From: Cycas panzhihuaensis
Taxonomy: Eukaryota > Cycadophyta
DNA: 64,000 bases
Reading direction: 5' to 3'
Assembly (NCBI GenBank): GCA_023213395.1
Contig: CM041465.1
Coordinates: 56,861,741 to 56,925,740, forward strand
Shown here: positions 43,505-56,225 of the stretch, in pieces
Numbering within the stretch: position 1 is the first letter of the stretch
Layout: each line of letters opens with the position of its first letter
Position numbers and translations under genes: made by a program
The notes under the pieces: generated by a model
Seen by the model: the letters and a program-made list of their open reading frames with translations, nothing else
What the model was told of the DNA's origin: nothing
Database searches by the model: none

Positions 43505-46500
43505 TTCATAAATTACATTGTGGCCTTAACGCTTCCTTAGCGTTCACACGACTTGCACACTCAACTTCATTGACTAAAAGCTTCACATGCAGCTTTTGAA
43601 GCATCACACATTTCAACCTGGCCTATACATATATCAATGCATCTTCTAATGGCTTTAGATGGCTGTTCAACCCTTATAAACTACCTTCACTTTGTTGAAA
43701 AAGTTTTTATAGATTTTGAATGGGTAAATTTGGTTCCTCCCTTTAAAATGTACAAGTGCAACCTCCATGATCGACTTCCCTAAGGTTCTTGTACCAAATA
43801 CAACCTCACACCTATTTCATATTTCTCTGAATTACGTCACTAGTGTTTCTATTATTTGGAAAACACCCCTGAAGCTTCTTTTGGCTACTCGGGCTTTCAC
43901 TGTTTTCACAATACAATATCACATGTTGTATGACTTCTCACATGGCCCATACATTCACACGTGTCCCCCACGCTTTGCTTTGCGTCAATAAGCTCTTCCA
44001 CAACCTTTACATCTTCTCCTATGGCTTGAAATTACTTCATTAGGCTTCTCATTCACCTCTAATGGTTGCAAATTCTTTCATGGCCTTCAAACTATTTTTA
44101 CATCTCTTAGAATGACTCACATGGACTTCAAAATGCTCCTTTACAAGCTTCGTGTGGCACACATATGGCCTTAAGTGGCCTCATACTATTCATACAGAGC
44201 TCAATATGGCTCTCATAAACCTTCAAACCGCATTTTGTAAGCTTTATTGGCTTCACAACAGTTGTTATATAGATGTCTAACATCTCCACTCTTCATGGGC
44301 TTCATGCTTCTCACCACTTTTTTAGTTGGTTGTTATGTGGCTTCAAATGGTTTAAGACATGAGTTTTGATTATATTTTGAAGGTATGCACTCCTTCAACA
44401 ATCCAAACAATGCTCAAATGCTTAGAATGCAACTGTTATGCTTCGTCTATGGCCTCCATGCTTCATACATGGCTTCATATACTACATACATAGCCTCACG
44501 CTTCATATGTGTGGTCTTTATGCCTCATGCATAGCTTCACATTTACCAATTGCATCACACTACCTTTTACATAACCCAATGCAACATATCATATGATGAA
44601 ATGGTAACCCACACATCATTTGCAGTGCTCCACTTCACCCATGATGCTCCAAACACTTTTGAATGCCTCCAGATGCCTTTCACACTAGATTCTTGCTTTG
44701 GATTGCTTTGAATAGCTCACTTTGTGCTTGTGTTGTTGTTCTTCATCTTCCATTAACTTCGAATGGCTCCATAATGCGTCACACCCACTCATCAATGGAC
44801 TACACCATTTGAACAACTCACACTTTCTATAAATGATCTCATCATTTCAGTGGCATTGAATGCTCCACACTGTGAATTAACACCACCAACTTTTTGTTGT
44901 TGCTCTTACTTTGGATATTGGTTGCTTCCACTTCTTAACGATGCACCATGACTTCATGCTTCTCATGAATGCTTAATAACTTTGGATATTAGCTATGAAT
45001 GGCATTGTGTGAGTGCAAATGCCTTTGTACAGGTTTGACATATGCCTAACATCCTTCAATATAATGTCTTTATGGTGCTTATGGAGGCTTGAAGGGCTAC
45101 CATCCTTGAAATGGATTATCACTTGTTTCCACAACACACGTAGTTGTTGCTATATGAAAAACACAAAACTTTGAATTGTTTTAATGCCAATGGCTATAAT
45201 ATAACGTCTCAACTTTAATTAAATCAATTTCAGTATCTTTTTGAATCATATCAACCGTTAAAGTTTGTTGGGTCTCTCATGATGTTGTTGTTGCCAAACA
45301 AACATTATAGCTACTAAAACAACATTATTGGCAATGCTAATTGATGTATGTGAGTTATTAAGGTTTAAAACCTTAATTTAAGGTAATCATATAATTTTAA
45401 TGCCATTGTTGAGTTTTTTGAAGGTCACAACTGGTCAAAGAAGCATTTCTTCTCCATAGACGATGCATGGCCTTCTCAATAGGCTGACCACATCATTGTC
45501 TTCAAAACAAGTCATCTATAGCTATTCTATGCCTAAGAAAATGATCATTCAAGACCAAACACTTTAAAAGACATTGTGTGTCCTCAAGACAATGTTGTGA
45601 ACCCAACACACAACCATCTTCAATTTGTACACTTTCCCATCATCAATTGTTTTAAATAATTTACTAGTAATTACATCTCATTTATGATATGCATCTCAAT
45701 TGGGATACACATGTTCTTGACTGCATTCATCCCTTCAATTGAGGGATATGGCTAAGTTATAGTGAGTGTTCTATTAAAGAGCATCTCCTCTCCATCTATT
45801 GTCATTGAATTGAACGAAAATTTTACACTCCATTCTTGCTATGAATATGGTGTTATCCTCATAATGATGTTGCTTGGTGGCTCAATAATATCTATGATAT
45901 TTGGAGTCATCTTTGCCCACACTAGGATGGTCACTTTGTCATTTATCCAACCACACACCTCCTTCGAACAAACCACAATAAGTACCTTTCATACCACCCA
46001 GAAAAAAAAAAGAATTTTGAAGAATAATTGCCACCACCTAGTCTAGGATGCTATTATTGCCTTCTATGAAGTCACTATGACCTCCTAAATATTTTAGAAT
46101 CTCATATAGATGCAAATGACTATCTAACTTCATCTTAACATGATCATTTGTCCTTCAGAAGAGCCCAACATGTATTGGAGATACCTAACACACCTTTACT
46201 CTGCCATATTGTGTAGAAATGAGGCTTAATTGTTTTTGAATGGGTCCAATCCATGTTCTTAATAGTCCAACAACTTCCACCTAAGCTTAACACTCTCCAG
46301 TAATCATTTTTATAGCTTCAAATGAGCATAATCACGTCTCAGATTGTCCACACATGCCTATCCTCCACTCAATACTATAGAGACAAGGTCAGACTCATTT
46401 GAAATCTTCCACGTCTTTTTATGATGTTTAATAGGGAGTTGAGGTCATGAACAAATGAGAAAACATACCCTGAATGACTCATTTTCTCCATTTTTATCAC

Positions 46501-46649
46501 TGTACACCAACATTTTGTTCTCCTAGCACTTAGAAAGAATCAACATCACCACTTCAAGGATCTCGTTTGCATTACCAAACAACCTTTGATTCAATTCAGC
46601 TCCAAACTTGCTTTGCCTCAGTTGCACACGTCCATCGGCTTTGGTACCA
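43505..46649 (-). other. Element E internal region, part 2 (non-coding, repetitive words)
   Basis: About 3.1 kb without recognisable gag or pol on either strand. From about 43620 to 44900 the plus strand repeats short words such as ATGGCTTC, CATGCTTCA and CTTCACA at irregular spacing, giving the look of a decayed low-complexity array. A 94-codon plus-strand frame at 45762-46046 has a hydrophobic middle but no family resemblance, and lies antisense to E. The right end (46636-46649) is the primer-binding site complement CGGCTTTGGTACCA. Confidence 0.55.
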
Positions 46650-46837
46650 TGCAAAGAAACATTGACCTCTATAAGTAGGATCTTGATTATGCATAACAAG
46701 GATTCAAACAGTAGTACACATGTATTTACGTGGGAAACCCTTATGGGAGAAAGCCCATGGTTGAACTTAGAATGATTTGATTATATTAGAACACAACTTA
46801 ATCTCGTGACTTGTCAGGATCACTTGACCTTGGTATA

Positions 46838-47028
46838 TGTTAAGGTATAATGTTTTATCTAGGATTAGTTAAGGGTAATGTAAAATCCCCTCTTTATGTA
46901 ACATAGACAAGTGTTCGCCATGTGTTAGTAAGACACATAGTGGTTACAATTTCTCAATGTATATATAAGGAGAAAATCTCTCATAATAAAGCATCTAGTA
47001 TTCACCAATCTGTGTCTGAATCCTAACA
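46838..47028 (+). repeat. Element G 5' LTR
   Basis: 191 bp, TGTTAAGGTATAATG to AATCCTAACA, with a TATA-like GTATATATAAGG near 46959-46970. Confidence 0.92.
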
Positions 47029-47716
47029 TGGGAATAGACAAAGCCAATCTGCTTGTCCAAGAAAGGGTTTCCTGTTGAAAGTCAGAATTGTCTATGTAGA
47101 CAAAAGACATTAATTGTCAAGTATCAGTGGAGGAATCATTTAGCAGAGAAGACATTTAAATTTCAAGCCAGACATAAGACAAACGAAGCAATTATACAGA
47201 CAGTACGGTCGTATGGACGTTCAAAATCAAAAGTGCCCAGAATTGTACGAAAATTGACCAACAAGTAGATCTCGTCATCATCTTCGACTTTTCCTTCTGC
47301 ATGGAAGTCATTTGAAGTCATTTTTGAGGCCTTTTTGCTAATTTACCAAGTGCGCGGGTTTGAAGGTTCAAACACTAATTGCGTTCAAGATTTTTCATTT
47401 TTCTTGGTAAAATCTATTGCAATATCTCTGTTTTGATGGTGGGCCTCTTTCAAGACCAATTTCAAAGATTTTGAGTGGGGATTTTTTGATTTCTAAGCAA
47501 TTTTTCAAAAAACCCTAGTTGCCCAATTTTAGATTTTGATGTGATTTCTGAACAAACTAAGAAGAATCTTTGAAAGATTCTTACATATCTGGACTCCTCT
47601 CTAAAAAACCTTTAGTTTGAGAGAGATTTCAGTCAAATCTGTACACCTACAGATTTGTACAAAAATTTGTATAGTCGTATGGTTAGACTCTACAATCCTT
47701 TGTTCATCTGTTTAAT
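47029..47716 (+). other. Element G leader
   Basis: About 690 bases between LTR and gag. GTAC and GTATGG motifs cluster at 47197-47250 and again at 47640-47685 just before the gag ATG, the same two positions as in C and F, though the motifs are more decayed here. Confidence 0.5.
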
Positions 47717-48730
47717 CATGGCTATCTCTATCTTGGCTCTTGTTGAGCAAGATAAATTAACTAAATCAAACTATCATGCATGGAAAATCGAGGTTGAAAC
47801 TTTGTTAAGGGCCAAAAATGTCTGGAACATAGCCACAGAGACTGAAGCAAAACTTGCAGTTGTTGGTACTGATCTAACCAGTTGGGAAGAGAGAGATAAT
47901 GTTGGGGTGATACATTAAAACTATCTGTTTCTAACCCTCTCCTTATTTATGTTGAAAAATTGAATTCCTCTTTTGCAATTTGTTTGAAAACATGTATAGT
48001 CAAAAGAATTGGGCTAGGATCATAGCCCTCAAAGAAGAATTATTCAAATTATATATGAAGGAAATAGAGACAACTTTAGAATTCATTCACAAAGTCATTT
48101 AAGTTAGAAATGACCTATTGAGTGTTGGAGCAAGCATAATAGAACAAGAAATCATTGAGATGATAGCAAACAAGCTTCCAAAATCATTTGATATCAGAGT
48201 TAATACAATAACCAATAGTAATCAAATTAACACAATGTCTCTTGATACTTTAACTAGGTAATTGTTAAGATAGGAACAGAGGAACAAACAATATGAAGAT
48301 GTATCAGAAATAGAGGATGCCTTTATGACTAAACTCAATATAGGACTCGGAGGAAGAGGGCAAGATTGTGGATGTGCATGACTACTAGATAACAAGAATT
48401 AGTCCCGTGGGGAGATGGCAGGAGAATAGAGGACGAGGACGTTCAGTTCCTCATGGAGGTGCAAGAGTATGCTTCAATTGTGGGAGATCTGGTCATTTCT
48501 CAAGCAATTATAGAGCATATGATGTCTGCTATCACTGTGAGCAGTTCGAGCATTATCCTTATCAATGCGTGTAGAGGAAAGCTAAAATCCATAAATGAAA
48601 ATGACCAGTGGGAAATTACAACAAGGAACAAACAGAGGATGATGAGGAAGAGATAGCATTTATCGTAGCACTCATTGCCAGTCTTGAAGATGAAGAGGTG
48701 TGGTATATCAATTCCGACTCCTCAAGACAC
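47717..48730 (+). pseudogene. Element G: gag, zinc knuckles and protease (broken)
   Basis: Gag starts at 47717 (MAISILALVEQDKLTKSNYH, WKIEVETLLRAKNVWNIATE, LTSWEERDNVGV) and then runs through shifted frames with KNWARIIALKEEL and NKLPKSFDIRVNTI. Zinc knuckles are near 48473-48560 (CFNCGRSGHFSSN, then YHCEQFEHYPYQC). The protease site reads DSDSSRHMTE near 48715, with the Gly of the D-S-G triad replaced. Multiple frameshifts make it inactive. Confidence 0.82.
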
Positions 48731-50230
48731 ATGACAGAGTGAGAAGACTAGTTTGAATCACTCAAACCCTACTCTTCTAACAAATCTGTTGAATTAGGGA
48801 CAAGTATCCTTTGAACATCAAAGGAGTTGGAACTATAGCCATTAAATTAAAAGGTGTTGTATAGAAAATTGGAAATGTACTCTCTGTACCTGGTTTGAAA
48901 AAGAACCTTCTTTCCGTTTCCCAGCTAGGAAAGAAAAAGCTGAGGACCGTATTTGATGAAGAAGGGCACTGTTATTTAGATATGAAGAAAAATGGTGTTG
49001 TAATTGCAAAAGGGATAGAAAGTAATGATCTATATAGATTGTTTTCTAATCCTATAGTTGCCAATAAGGATGTAAAAACATACACTGTAACAAATATTGA
49101 TAATAATAAATTGTGGCATTTGAAGTATGGGCACATCTCCTTAGATAGGTTAGAATAGTTGCACAATTTAGAAATGGTTGATGGGCTTCCATCTTCCTTT
49201 TAAGAAAAATGAATGACGAGTTAAAAATAAGTTAAAATTGGTGCATACTGACCTATGTGGAACTCTTATTCCTTGTTCAATCAATGGTGCAAGATATTTC
49301 TTAACATTTATCGATGACTTTTCCAAGAAAATAGGGATCTATTTTCTTTACAGTAAATCTAAAGTATTTGAAAAGTTCAAAGAATTTAATGTAGAAGTTG
49401 AATTGGAATGCGGATCAAGAATAAAATGCATCTGGTCTAATGGTGGAGGAGAATATATCTCGAAGGAACTTCTGAACTTCTGCAAAGCACATGCAATATG
49501 CAGACAGTATACAAACCCCTTACACACCACAATTTAATGGAGTTGCTAAATGAAAAAACAGAACAATCATGGAGATGGCCCGCAACATGATACAAGACAG
49601 GCAAATTTCAAAGACTTACTGGGCAAAAGCTGTAAGTATAGCTGGTTACCTCATAAACCGAAGTCCAACAAAAGCTCTGGAACAAATCACACCAGAAGAA
49701 GCCTAGATTGGGTGTAAACCATATGTAAGCAATTTAAAAATCTTTGGATGTCAAGCATTTGTTCATATTCCAGACAAAAGGAGGTCCAAACTTGACTATA
49801 AAAATATAGAATGCATAATGATAGGCTATAGTAGAAACTCAAATGCCTATAAATGTATAGATTCAAAAACAAATAAGATCTATATAAGCATAGATGTAAT
49901 CTTTAACGAAGAAGATATCTTGAAAAATACTACTCATTTAGTAATTAAAGAACCGCCAATGAGGGTATCATAGGGAGAACCTCTTGCAGAAGAAATCTTT
50001 GGAGTTACTTTAGAGGATGCAGGAATTGATGATACAGAAGAATCAGAGATGGCACCATTACCTCGTGAAAGCTCAATCACTAAAGAGGAAGAATTGTCTC
50101 CCATAGGGTCAACCACTGAAGAAGAGAAGAAAAAAGAAGAAAGGGTACCAAAATGGTACCTGAAACAATTGAAGAAGGGAAAGGAGATATGTTTGCACAC
50201 AGGACAAGAAGCCAAAAGCATCAAGCATTG
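48731..50230 (+). pseudogene. Element G: integrase (broken)
   Basis: NLLSVSQLGKKKLRTVFDEE (48901) and LWHLKYGHISLDRLE (to 49155) are the gag-pre-integrase part. The core follows: KLVHTDLCGTLIPC, FIDDFSKKIGIYFLYSKSK, CIWSNGGGEYISKELL (49230-49537), then frames with RNMIQDRQISKTYWAKAVSI and SPTKALEQITPEEA. Further C-terminal matches are FGCQAFVHIPDKRRSKLDYK and YISIDVIFNEED. The second catalytic Asp of integrase (RSDxGGE in F) is replaced here (SNGGGE). Confidence 0.85.
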
Positions 50231-50259
50231 TTGAGCAATATAGAACCACAATCCTTTGA

Positions 50260-51744
50260 GGAAGCAAAGGGAAGTGAAGAATGGCAAGCTGCAATGGATG
50301 CAAACATGGAATTAATCTCCAAAAGTTAGACCTGGGAACTAGTCAATCTACCTCCTGGTAAGTCTGTTGTCAATTTCAAGTGGGTATACAAAACAAAAGA
50401 AAGTGTTGATGGCAAAATAGAAAGGTACAAGGCTAGACTAGTATCCAAGGTCTATACTCAGACAGTCGGCATAGACTTCGAAGAAACATTCTCACCAGTA
50501 GCAAAATTAGATACTGTGAGAACAGTAATTGCTTTAGTAGCTCAACACAGCTGGAAAATTTACCAATTGGATGTAAAGAGTGTTTTTTTGAATGAGGAGC
50601 TCGAAGAAGAAGTCTACATGAGACATCCAGAAGGATATATCCAAAATGGGCAAGTAAATCTTGTATGCAAATTGAAAAAGGCACTATATGGGCTAAAGCA
50701 AGCCTCAAGGGCTTAGTATGCTAAATTGGACAAATATCTCACTTAGAATGGTTTCCTCAGGTGTAGCTTAGACTCTAGCTTATATGCAAAGAAAAGACAA
50801 GAACTAATCACAATAATTGTGGTTTATGTTGATGATATGATTATCACAGGAAGTGACACAGAAAAAGGCTTTGAGATGACAGATTTAGGACTTCTGAATT
50901 ATTATCTGGGAATAGAAATTAATCAGAAGAAAGACTCAATCTATTTGTCTCAAAGCAAATACATCAAAAACCTGCTGACTAAATTCAAAATGGAAGATTA
51001 CAACAACTGTGCAACTCCCATGGAAACCAATTGTGATCTCACTCTAGTTGAAGGGGAAACTGCAATTGATACAACACTATATAGGCAACTAATTAGAAGT
51101 TTGATATATCTCACTGCAACTAGACCTAATATCTTGTATTCTATGGGTCTAGTCTCTCTATATATGCAAGATCCAAGGATGAGACATTGGGAAGTTGTAA
51201 AAAGAATACTCAGATATCTAAAGGGAACAACTGATCTGAAACTCACTTATCCAAAAAGGAAATTAGACAAGTTAATTGGATTTTGTGATTCAGACTTGGC
51301 AGGAGATAAAGAAAATAGGAGATCAACAAGTGGATATTGCTTCTTTCTTGGACAAACAACTATCTTTTAGAGCAACTCAGCAACAAAAGGCAACCAACAG
51401 TTGCTCTCTTATCCACTGAAGCAAAATACAAGTCAGCAGTTAGTGCCTCATGTGAAGCAATCTGGCTGAGACAACTTTTGTTAGATCTGGATCAGTAGCA
51501 ACAAGGGTCAACAACTCTATTTTGTGACAATCAGAGTGCCATCAAATTGACCAAGAGCTCAATACTCCATGCACAAACGAAACACATTGAAGTGCATCAT
51601 CATTTCATAAGGGAAAAAGTGCAAAACAAGGAGATTGAATTGGCATACTGTCCAACAAATGAGCAAGTTGTAGATATCTTAACAAAACCACTTAGCAAGG
51701 ACAAATTCCAAGCCCTTAGAGATAAAATAGGGTTGAATAGATAA
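50260..51744 (+). pseudogene. Element G: RT and RNase H (broken)
   Basis: RT starts EWQAAMDANMELISKS and SVVNFKWVYKTKESVDGKIE, continues TVRTVIALVAQHSWKIYQLD and KLKKALYGLKQASRA (50516-50716), then after a frame change the catalytic box VVYVDDMIITGSD (about 50819). It continues FEMTDLGLLNYYLGIEI and IRSLIYLTATRPNILYSMG. RNase H follows (FCDSDLAGDKENRRSTSGYC, CDNQSAIKLTKSS, AQTKHIEVHHHFIREKVQ, DILTKPLSKDKF, to 51744). At least three stops or frameshifts are present. Confidence 0.88.
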
Positions 51745-51759
51745 AACTTTAAGAGAGGG

Positions 51760-51950
51760 TGTTAAGGTATAATGTTTTATTTAGGATTAGTTAAGGGTAA
51801 TGTAAAAACCCTTCTTTATGTAACATAGACATGTGTGTGCCACATATCAGTAAGACACATAGTGGTTACAATTTCTTAATGTATATATAAGGAGAATATC
51901 TCTCATTATAAAGCATCGATTATTCACCAATCTATGTCTAAATCCTAACA
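51760..51950 (+). repeat. Element G 3' LTR
   Basis: 191 bp, the partner of 46838-47028, followed by GTACA. Confidence 0.92.
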
Positions 51951-52045
51951 GTACATCATATATCATTCCTGTTTAATATTTAATAATCTATATGGAGTTT
52001 ATATTTATAATGCCTCAAGAGGTACGCCCAATCAATGGTTGTGAT

Positions 52046-52888
52046 TGTTGGAGCATAATGTGACACGCTGGGCTATGGGCAGACCAGAGAGAGGCTGAGT
52101 ATCCTTGGACTGTGCAGGTACGGACCGTACGAAGGTACGCATACAACAAGAAGTAAAGAATCCAGCATTTTGGGTACGTATGACAGGTGCGTACCTGGTA
52201 AAGGTACGCAACACAGATGCATACCTCCAGGCAAAATGCAAGCAAACAGGAATGGTACGCATGAGAAGACTGTACAGAAGGGAGCTTGGGATCACGTCAG
52301 ATGTACGTACGTACGTACAGATGAGTTAAGACAGCCAATTAAGGAAACTAACCAATGGTTAGGAAGAGGTACGCTTGACTGAAAAGGTACGGTTATGATA
52401 GACAGTCATAACCCTTCAGCCAAAGGACACCATAGGAGCATATTTATGAGGCTTCCCAAGGACCATTCGGTTAGGGTGAGAGCCAAGTATACTAGTACGC
52501 ATTGGTACGGAGACCAGTACGCATGACAACAGCCTAAGCCATGTATTTTGATGGGTACCTTCTGGGTATGCATGTGATAGAGTGAATGTATGAGGCTGGA
52601 ATGCACAGGGAATGCATTCCAGCACATTGTGTAAAAGAACTTATTGCTTAATAAAATAAGAGTTACGTGGAAATTGTGGATTCTCTGTGTTTGCAAGGAT
52701 TGAATGTGGAATATGTGCTGATCTTTGTACTGCTGTGTGCCGTTGTGTTATAATCATGTGGAAATATTAATAGATCTGTGTGATATATGTGGATAATGAT
52801 GTTGACTGTGTTCTAAACTAGACTATAACCCGTGTAACCTTGACGAGTGTAACTATCTCACAAGTGTAGTGAAATATTTAAGTCAACA
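52046..52888 (+). repeat. Element H 5' LTR
   Basis: 843 bp. It is dense in GTACG and GTACGCA words, including four tandem TACG units near 52303-52319. The internal TCATAACCCTTCAGCCAAA block is shared with the LTRs of A. Confidence 0.93.
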
Positions 52889-52909
52889 TTGGTTCCGTTG
52901 CCTACGTCC
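52889..52909 (+). promoter_or_regulatory. Primer-binding site of element H
   Basis: TTGGTTCCGTTGCCTACGTC directly follows the LTR and is identical to that of element A. The primer tRNA is uncertain; see the entry at 20115. Confidence 0.65.
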
Positions 52910-53028
52910 ATTGAGGAGGGACAGGGCCCAGGAGTTTCAAAAAGAGGAATGTGTAAAGGGCAGAGGACCCTAGCCGTCGTCGTGATGGCAGCCTGTAACT
53001 AAGCCTCCGACAACCAGGGGACCTTCCA

Positions 53029-54330
53029 ATGCCACCTAAAAGGCCTTCAAAGGCGGAAGAGCCACAAAAGGATACTTCACCTAAAGGGAAAGAAACAAGG
53101 CATGAGGGCATTACGATGGTCAAATGAGTCAAAACTGAGAAGGGCAAGGAGATTAAGTTCGCAGAACAACGAGACTAAGGGACAATCCGTTGAAGAATCT
53201 GGGGCAAGTGGAGCCTAGACACCTCAGGAACAAGGAGAGGGAAACAATGGCGAACGAATGGTATTAACACCAGCCCCAATCAAGGATGACCTGTTTTGCC
53301 TAGAATATGAAGAAAAACCAAAGGTGGATGAAGAACATAAAGACACTGTAATAAAAGAGGGAAGTATACCTGTGGAAGACACTCCGAAGGACTTAAGTGA
53401 TAGCGAGAAGAAGGTGGAGGAAGGTCCCTCGGCATATTGGGAAAATAAGCTAACAAGGCAGCTTTTTGAGGATTCATCGAGACGAAGTGCGATCGGTCAT
53501 ATATATTGATGACACGTTAACAATACAAGTGCCAGGTGTATTAGAACCTATACATCTGAAAACCCCATTTAAGAATCCATTATTTGGGAAAGATAATATT
53601 GCAGTAAGCACTCCAAGTACATCTCCAAAAGAGAAGAGTGAAGGGAAGGAGATAGCATCCAGTGAGGAGGAGAAAGGGGAAGAATCACCACCAGGTGAGA
53701 CACCATTACAATCTCCCGAGATGGATGATTATAGAGACTTTGGGAAGTTGATTTTCAACAACACTTCGGATGCAGCCGAACACGTATATCTTTTTCAAAA
53801 TTTGATCGACGTGAAGAAGATTACAGATGAAGACGTGATAAAGGCCAGATTCGCCTGTACATTAAGGGGAGTACCATTGGCCTGGTACAAAGGGTTGGAT
53901 AAAAAAGATTCATGGGCAAAAATAAAGAAATCCTTCGAGGAAAGATTTCAGAAATTCCGAACCAATGAAGCAGTGGAAATTGCCCTTAGAGAAATTAAAC
54001 AAAGGCCCGGAGAATCAGTATTAACTTATATCAATAGGATGAAAATCATTGCAGCCAGTATGATCAATGAAACGATAACAGATCATAATATGAAAAATTA
54101 TTTTGTTAGAGGACTGAATGAGAAACTGAGAGCTATGATGCATGCCCATCCATTAAAGTCATTCAAAAATGCCCAAGATTTAGCACTGGACTTTGAGATG
54201 GAGATGGATGTGCAGGCTGGAGGACACGACTCCCTCCTATTGAGATTACAAGAGGAAATCAGGGAAATCAAACAACACCAGTATAATCGACCCTTCTGCC
54301 AGGTGGAAATAGCAGAAGAGGAATAAGAAT
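53029..54330 (+). pseudogene. Element H gag: N-terminal region and capsid-like core
   Basis: The start is at 53029 (MPPKRPSKAEEPQKDTSPKG). After a frameshifted stretch, 53258-53509 gives LTPAPIKDDLF and an acidic region. From 53466 another frame is open for 286 codons: TIQVPGVLEPIHLKTPFKNP, then the retrotransposon gag core DFGKLIFNNTSDAAEHVYLF, ACTLRGVPLAWYKGLD, WAKIKKSFEERFQKFRTNE and LREIKQRPGESVLTYINRMK. A TAA falls at 54324-54326, after which the frame continues into the zinc knuckles. The protein would form the particle. Confidence 0.85.
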
Positions 54331-55200
54331 TGGAAGCCCGAAGAAAGGAAGTGGCAAGACTAAAAATAAGGAACAACAGAGAAGAAGAAACAACAAAGAA
54401 GAAAGATCACGAAGGCAGAGTGGCAAAATGGTGCCACATCTATGAGGAAAGTTCACACACGACTAAAGAATGTGAACTTAATTCGAAAAATAGTGCATTG
54501 AACCAAAGGGACAAATGGTGCCACATATGCGACGTAGATACGCATATGACAAAAGATTGTTTCTACAATCCAAGAGGGAAATCATATAGAGGACAAGGTG
54601 GGAGGAGGGAGGCAACCCACCTCAGAACGTTTATACAATGAGGGGTACACAAGAGCCCTCGAGGAAAAAACAACCAATGGGAAGATGCCTCATTTGCTTA
54701 CAATTCGGGCATTGGAAATCCGAATGCCCAACCAAACGAGAATACGAACAAAAACCGTTCGTATGTAACAACTGTGGACCAAGTGAACATAAAATAGAAG
54801 ATTGCAAAGGGAAAGCTAAAGCTACTAACCTAATGACAATTATACTGGATAGCAAAAATGTAAAACTCCAAAAGAAACAAAAGGAGAAAGAAGACGAAGG
54901 ATATCTGAATCCGCAGACAGAAATGAATCGATTTAAACAAGAGAAACAAGTGTTAGAAGACTTAGCTCAAGAAGAAAGTGCATTACCAATGGGGAAGCCA
55001 GAAACTAAAGATGTATATGTAAGAAAGAACAAGCAAAAAGAGAAAGATAAGGTATCAGAAGAACCAAAGGTACAGCCTCAAATGGTACAAATGGAGGAGC
55101 TATTCAAAGGATTACCAGTTGAGGACATTTCAAGAATCTTTGTTCTTGATGGAAAATCTGGTAAAACAGCTGCAATTAACTATTCCCTTATGCCAAGTAA
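54330..55200 (+). pseudogene. Element H nucleocapsid: four zinc-knuckle units and basic linker
   Basis: Four CCHC-type units follow one another: WCHIYEESSHTTKEC (second Cys changed to Tyr, about 54430), WCHICDVDTHMTKDC (about 54516), CLICLQFGHWKSEC (about 54688) and CNNCGPSEHKIEDC (about 54768). A frameshift between units two and three (near 54640) separates them. A charged linker with LPMGKPETKDVYVRKN and MEELFKGLPVEDISRIF leads into the protease. Four knuckles are more than the one or two usual in plant gypsy gag. Confidence 0.82.
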
Positions 55201-56135
55201 TTGATTGGATTAAAGGAGGGATACTACAACGTGGAATTACCAAAAGTTTAAAGAAAGTGATGCCATCATTCGACATGGATCCCATGGTGACAATGATGGT
55301 ATTGGGAGAAACATTCCCGAAAGTGATTGTTGATGGGGGCGCAGCCGTCAACGTACTACCTACTTCGACATGGCAGAAATTGGGAAGCCCAAAACTGGAG
55401 GCAGCGACATATTTGTTGAAGTTGGCTAATGAATTATTAGTACGACCTGTGGGGAAGTTGGCCGACATCAAAGTGGATGCGGCAGGAATTGTAGTAAAAA
55501 TCGACTTCACGATCGTAGAAACAGAAAATGGAGCAACACCCTATCCAACATTATTGGGGAGGCCTTGGCTATACAAGACCCAGTGCCTCCAAAACTGGAA
55601 GAATGTGACCTTCACTTTATCGGATGATGGGAATAAAGTGGTATTACCAATGCTGGGAAGAAACTCCATCGAGATGATACCAGATGAAGGATCCAGCATA
55701 ACTGTCGTAAGTGAAACAACAACCTTTTCCCTCGATGAAGAAAATCTTTACCATATGACTGAGGAGCCTACCAAGCTAATCGATTCTCAAGAAGCCGAAC
55801 CAACTTACTTTGGGGAAATATATAACTCTTCAGACGATGAGAATGGAATGAGATTTGTGGATTATTGGTTACAAGATGCCTATGAAGCAAATTCTTCCTC
55901 TCATAGATGTAATTTATTGTCTAAATGTGTAATTGAGAACATTAATGATAATTTACATTCTTTTGAATATATAATGACTAATGATAGCTCAATGGATAAC
56001 ACAAAACTAGACCAAACCCCCCTTAGTAGACTTAGTACTTTTCATAGTCCTATAGTAGCTAGTAGTAATGTTAACCTCCCTTCTACCTTAGGCGTGGGTC
56101 CTAAGGTAGATTCCCTATCCCCCCCTTTATTATAA
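55119..56135 (+). pseudogene. Element H protease region
   Basis: This 338-codon open stretch holds a retropepsin-like site VIVDGGAAVNVLP (DGGA at 55332-55343, in place of the common DSGA or DTGA) and the downstream fold TSTWQKLGSPKLEAATYLLK, GRPWLYKTQC and LPMLGRNSIEMIP. A long tail follows with no known motif, except MRFVDYWLQDAYEA, which is also kept in element A. The stretch ends at a TAA near 56133. Confidence 0.8.
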
Positions 56136-56225
56136 CCCAGGGAAGGAAGTAACATTCCTTCCTCATCTTCTTTAGAAGTATACCCACCCAGCAACCGGTC
56201 CCTTCCAACGATTGGTGCCAAATCC

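Larger units (their letters stand above)
46838..51950 (+). mobile_element. Element G: Ty1/copia, both LTRs (5.1 kb)
   Basis: Both LTRs are 191 bp (46838-47028 and 51760-51950), with about 17 differences by eye, so G is older than C and F. TSD GTATA (46833-46837) and GTACA (51951-51955) differ at one base. Purine tract AAGAGAGGG (51751-51759) precedes the 3' LTR. The primer-binding site after the 5' LTR is degraded (TGGGAATAGACA). Gag and pol are on the plus strand in copia order and related to those of C and F. Confidence 0.93.

Noticed and set aside
45762-46046. 94-codon plus-strand frame with a hydrophobic middle
   Set aside because: Antisense within non-coding element E, with no family resemblance; a chance frame in AT-rich DNA.
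52015-52700. Overlapping frames on both strands in the LTR of H (again at 61730-62400)
   Set aside because: GTAC-rich LTR sequence opens several frames at once; none matches a protein family.
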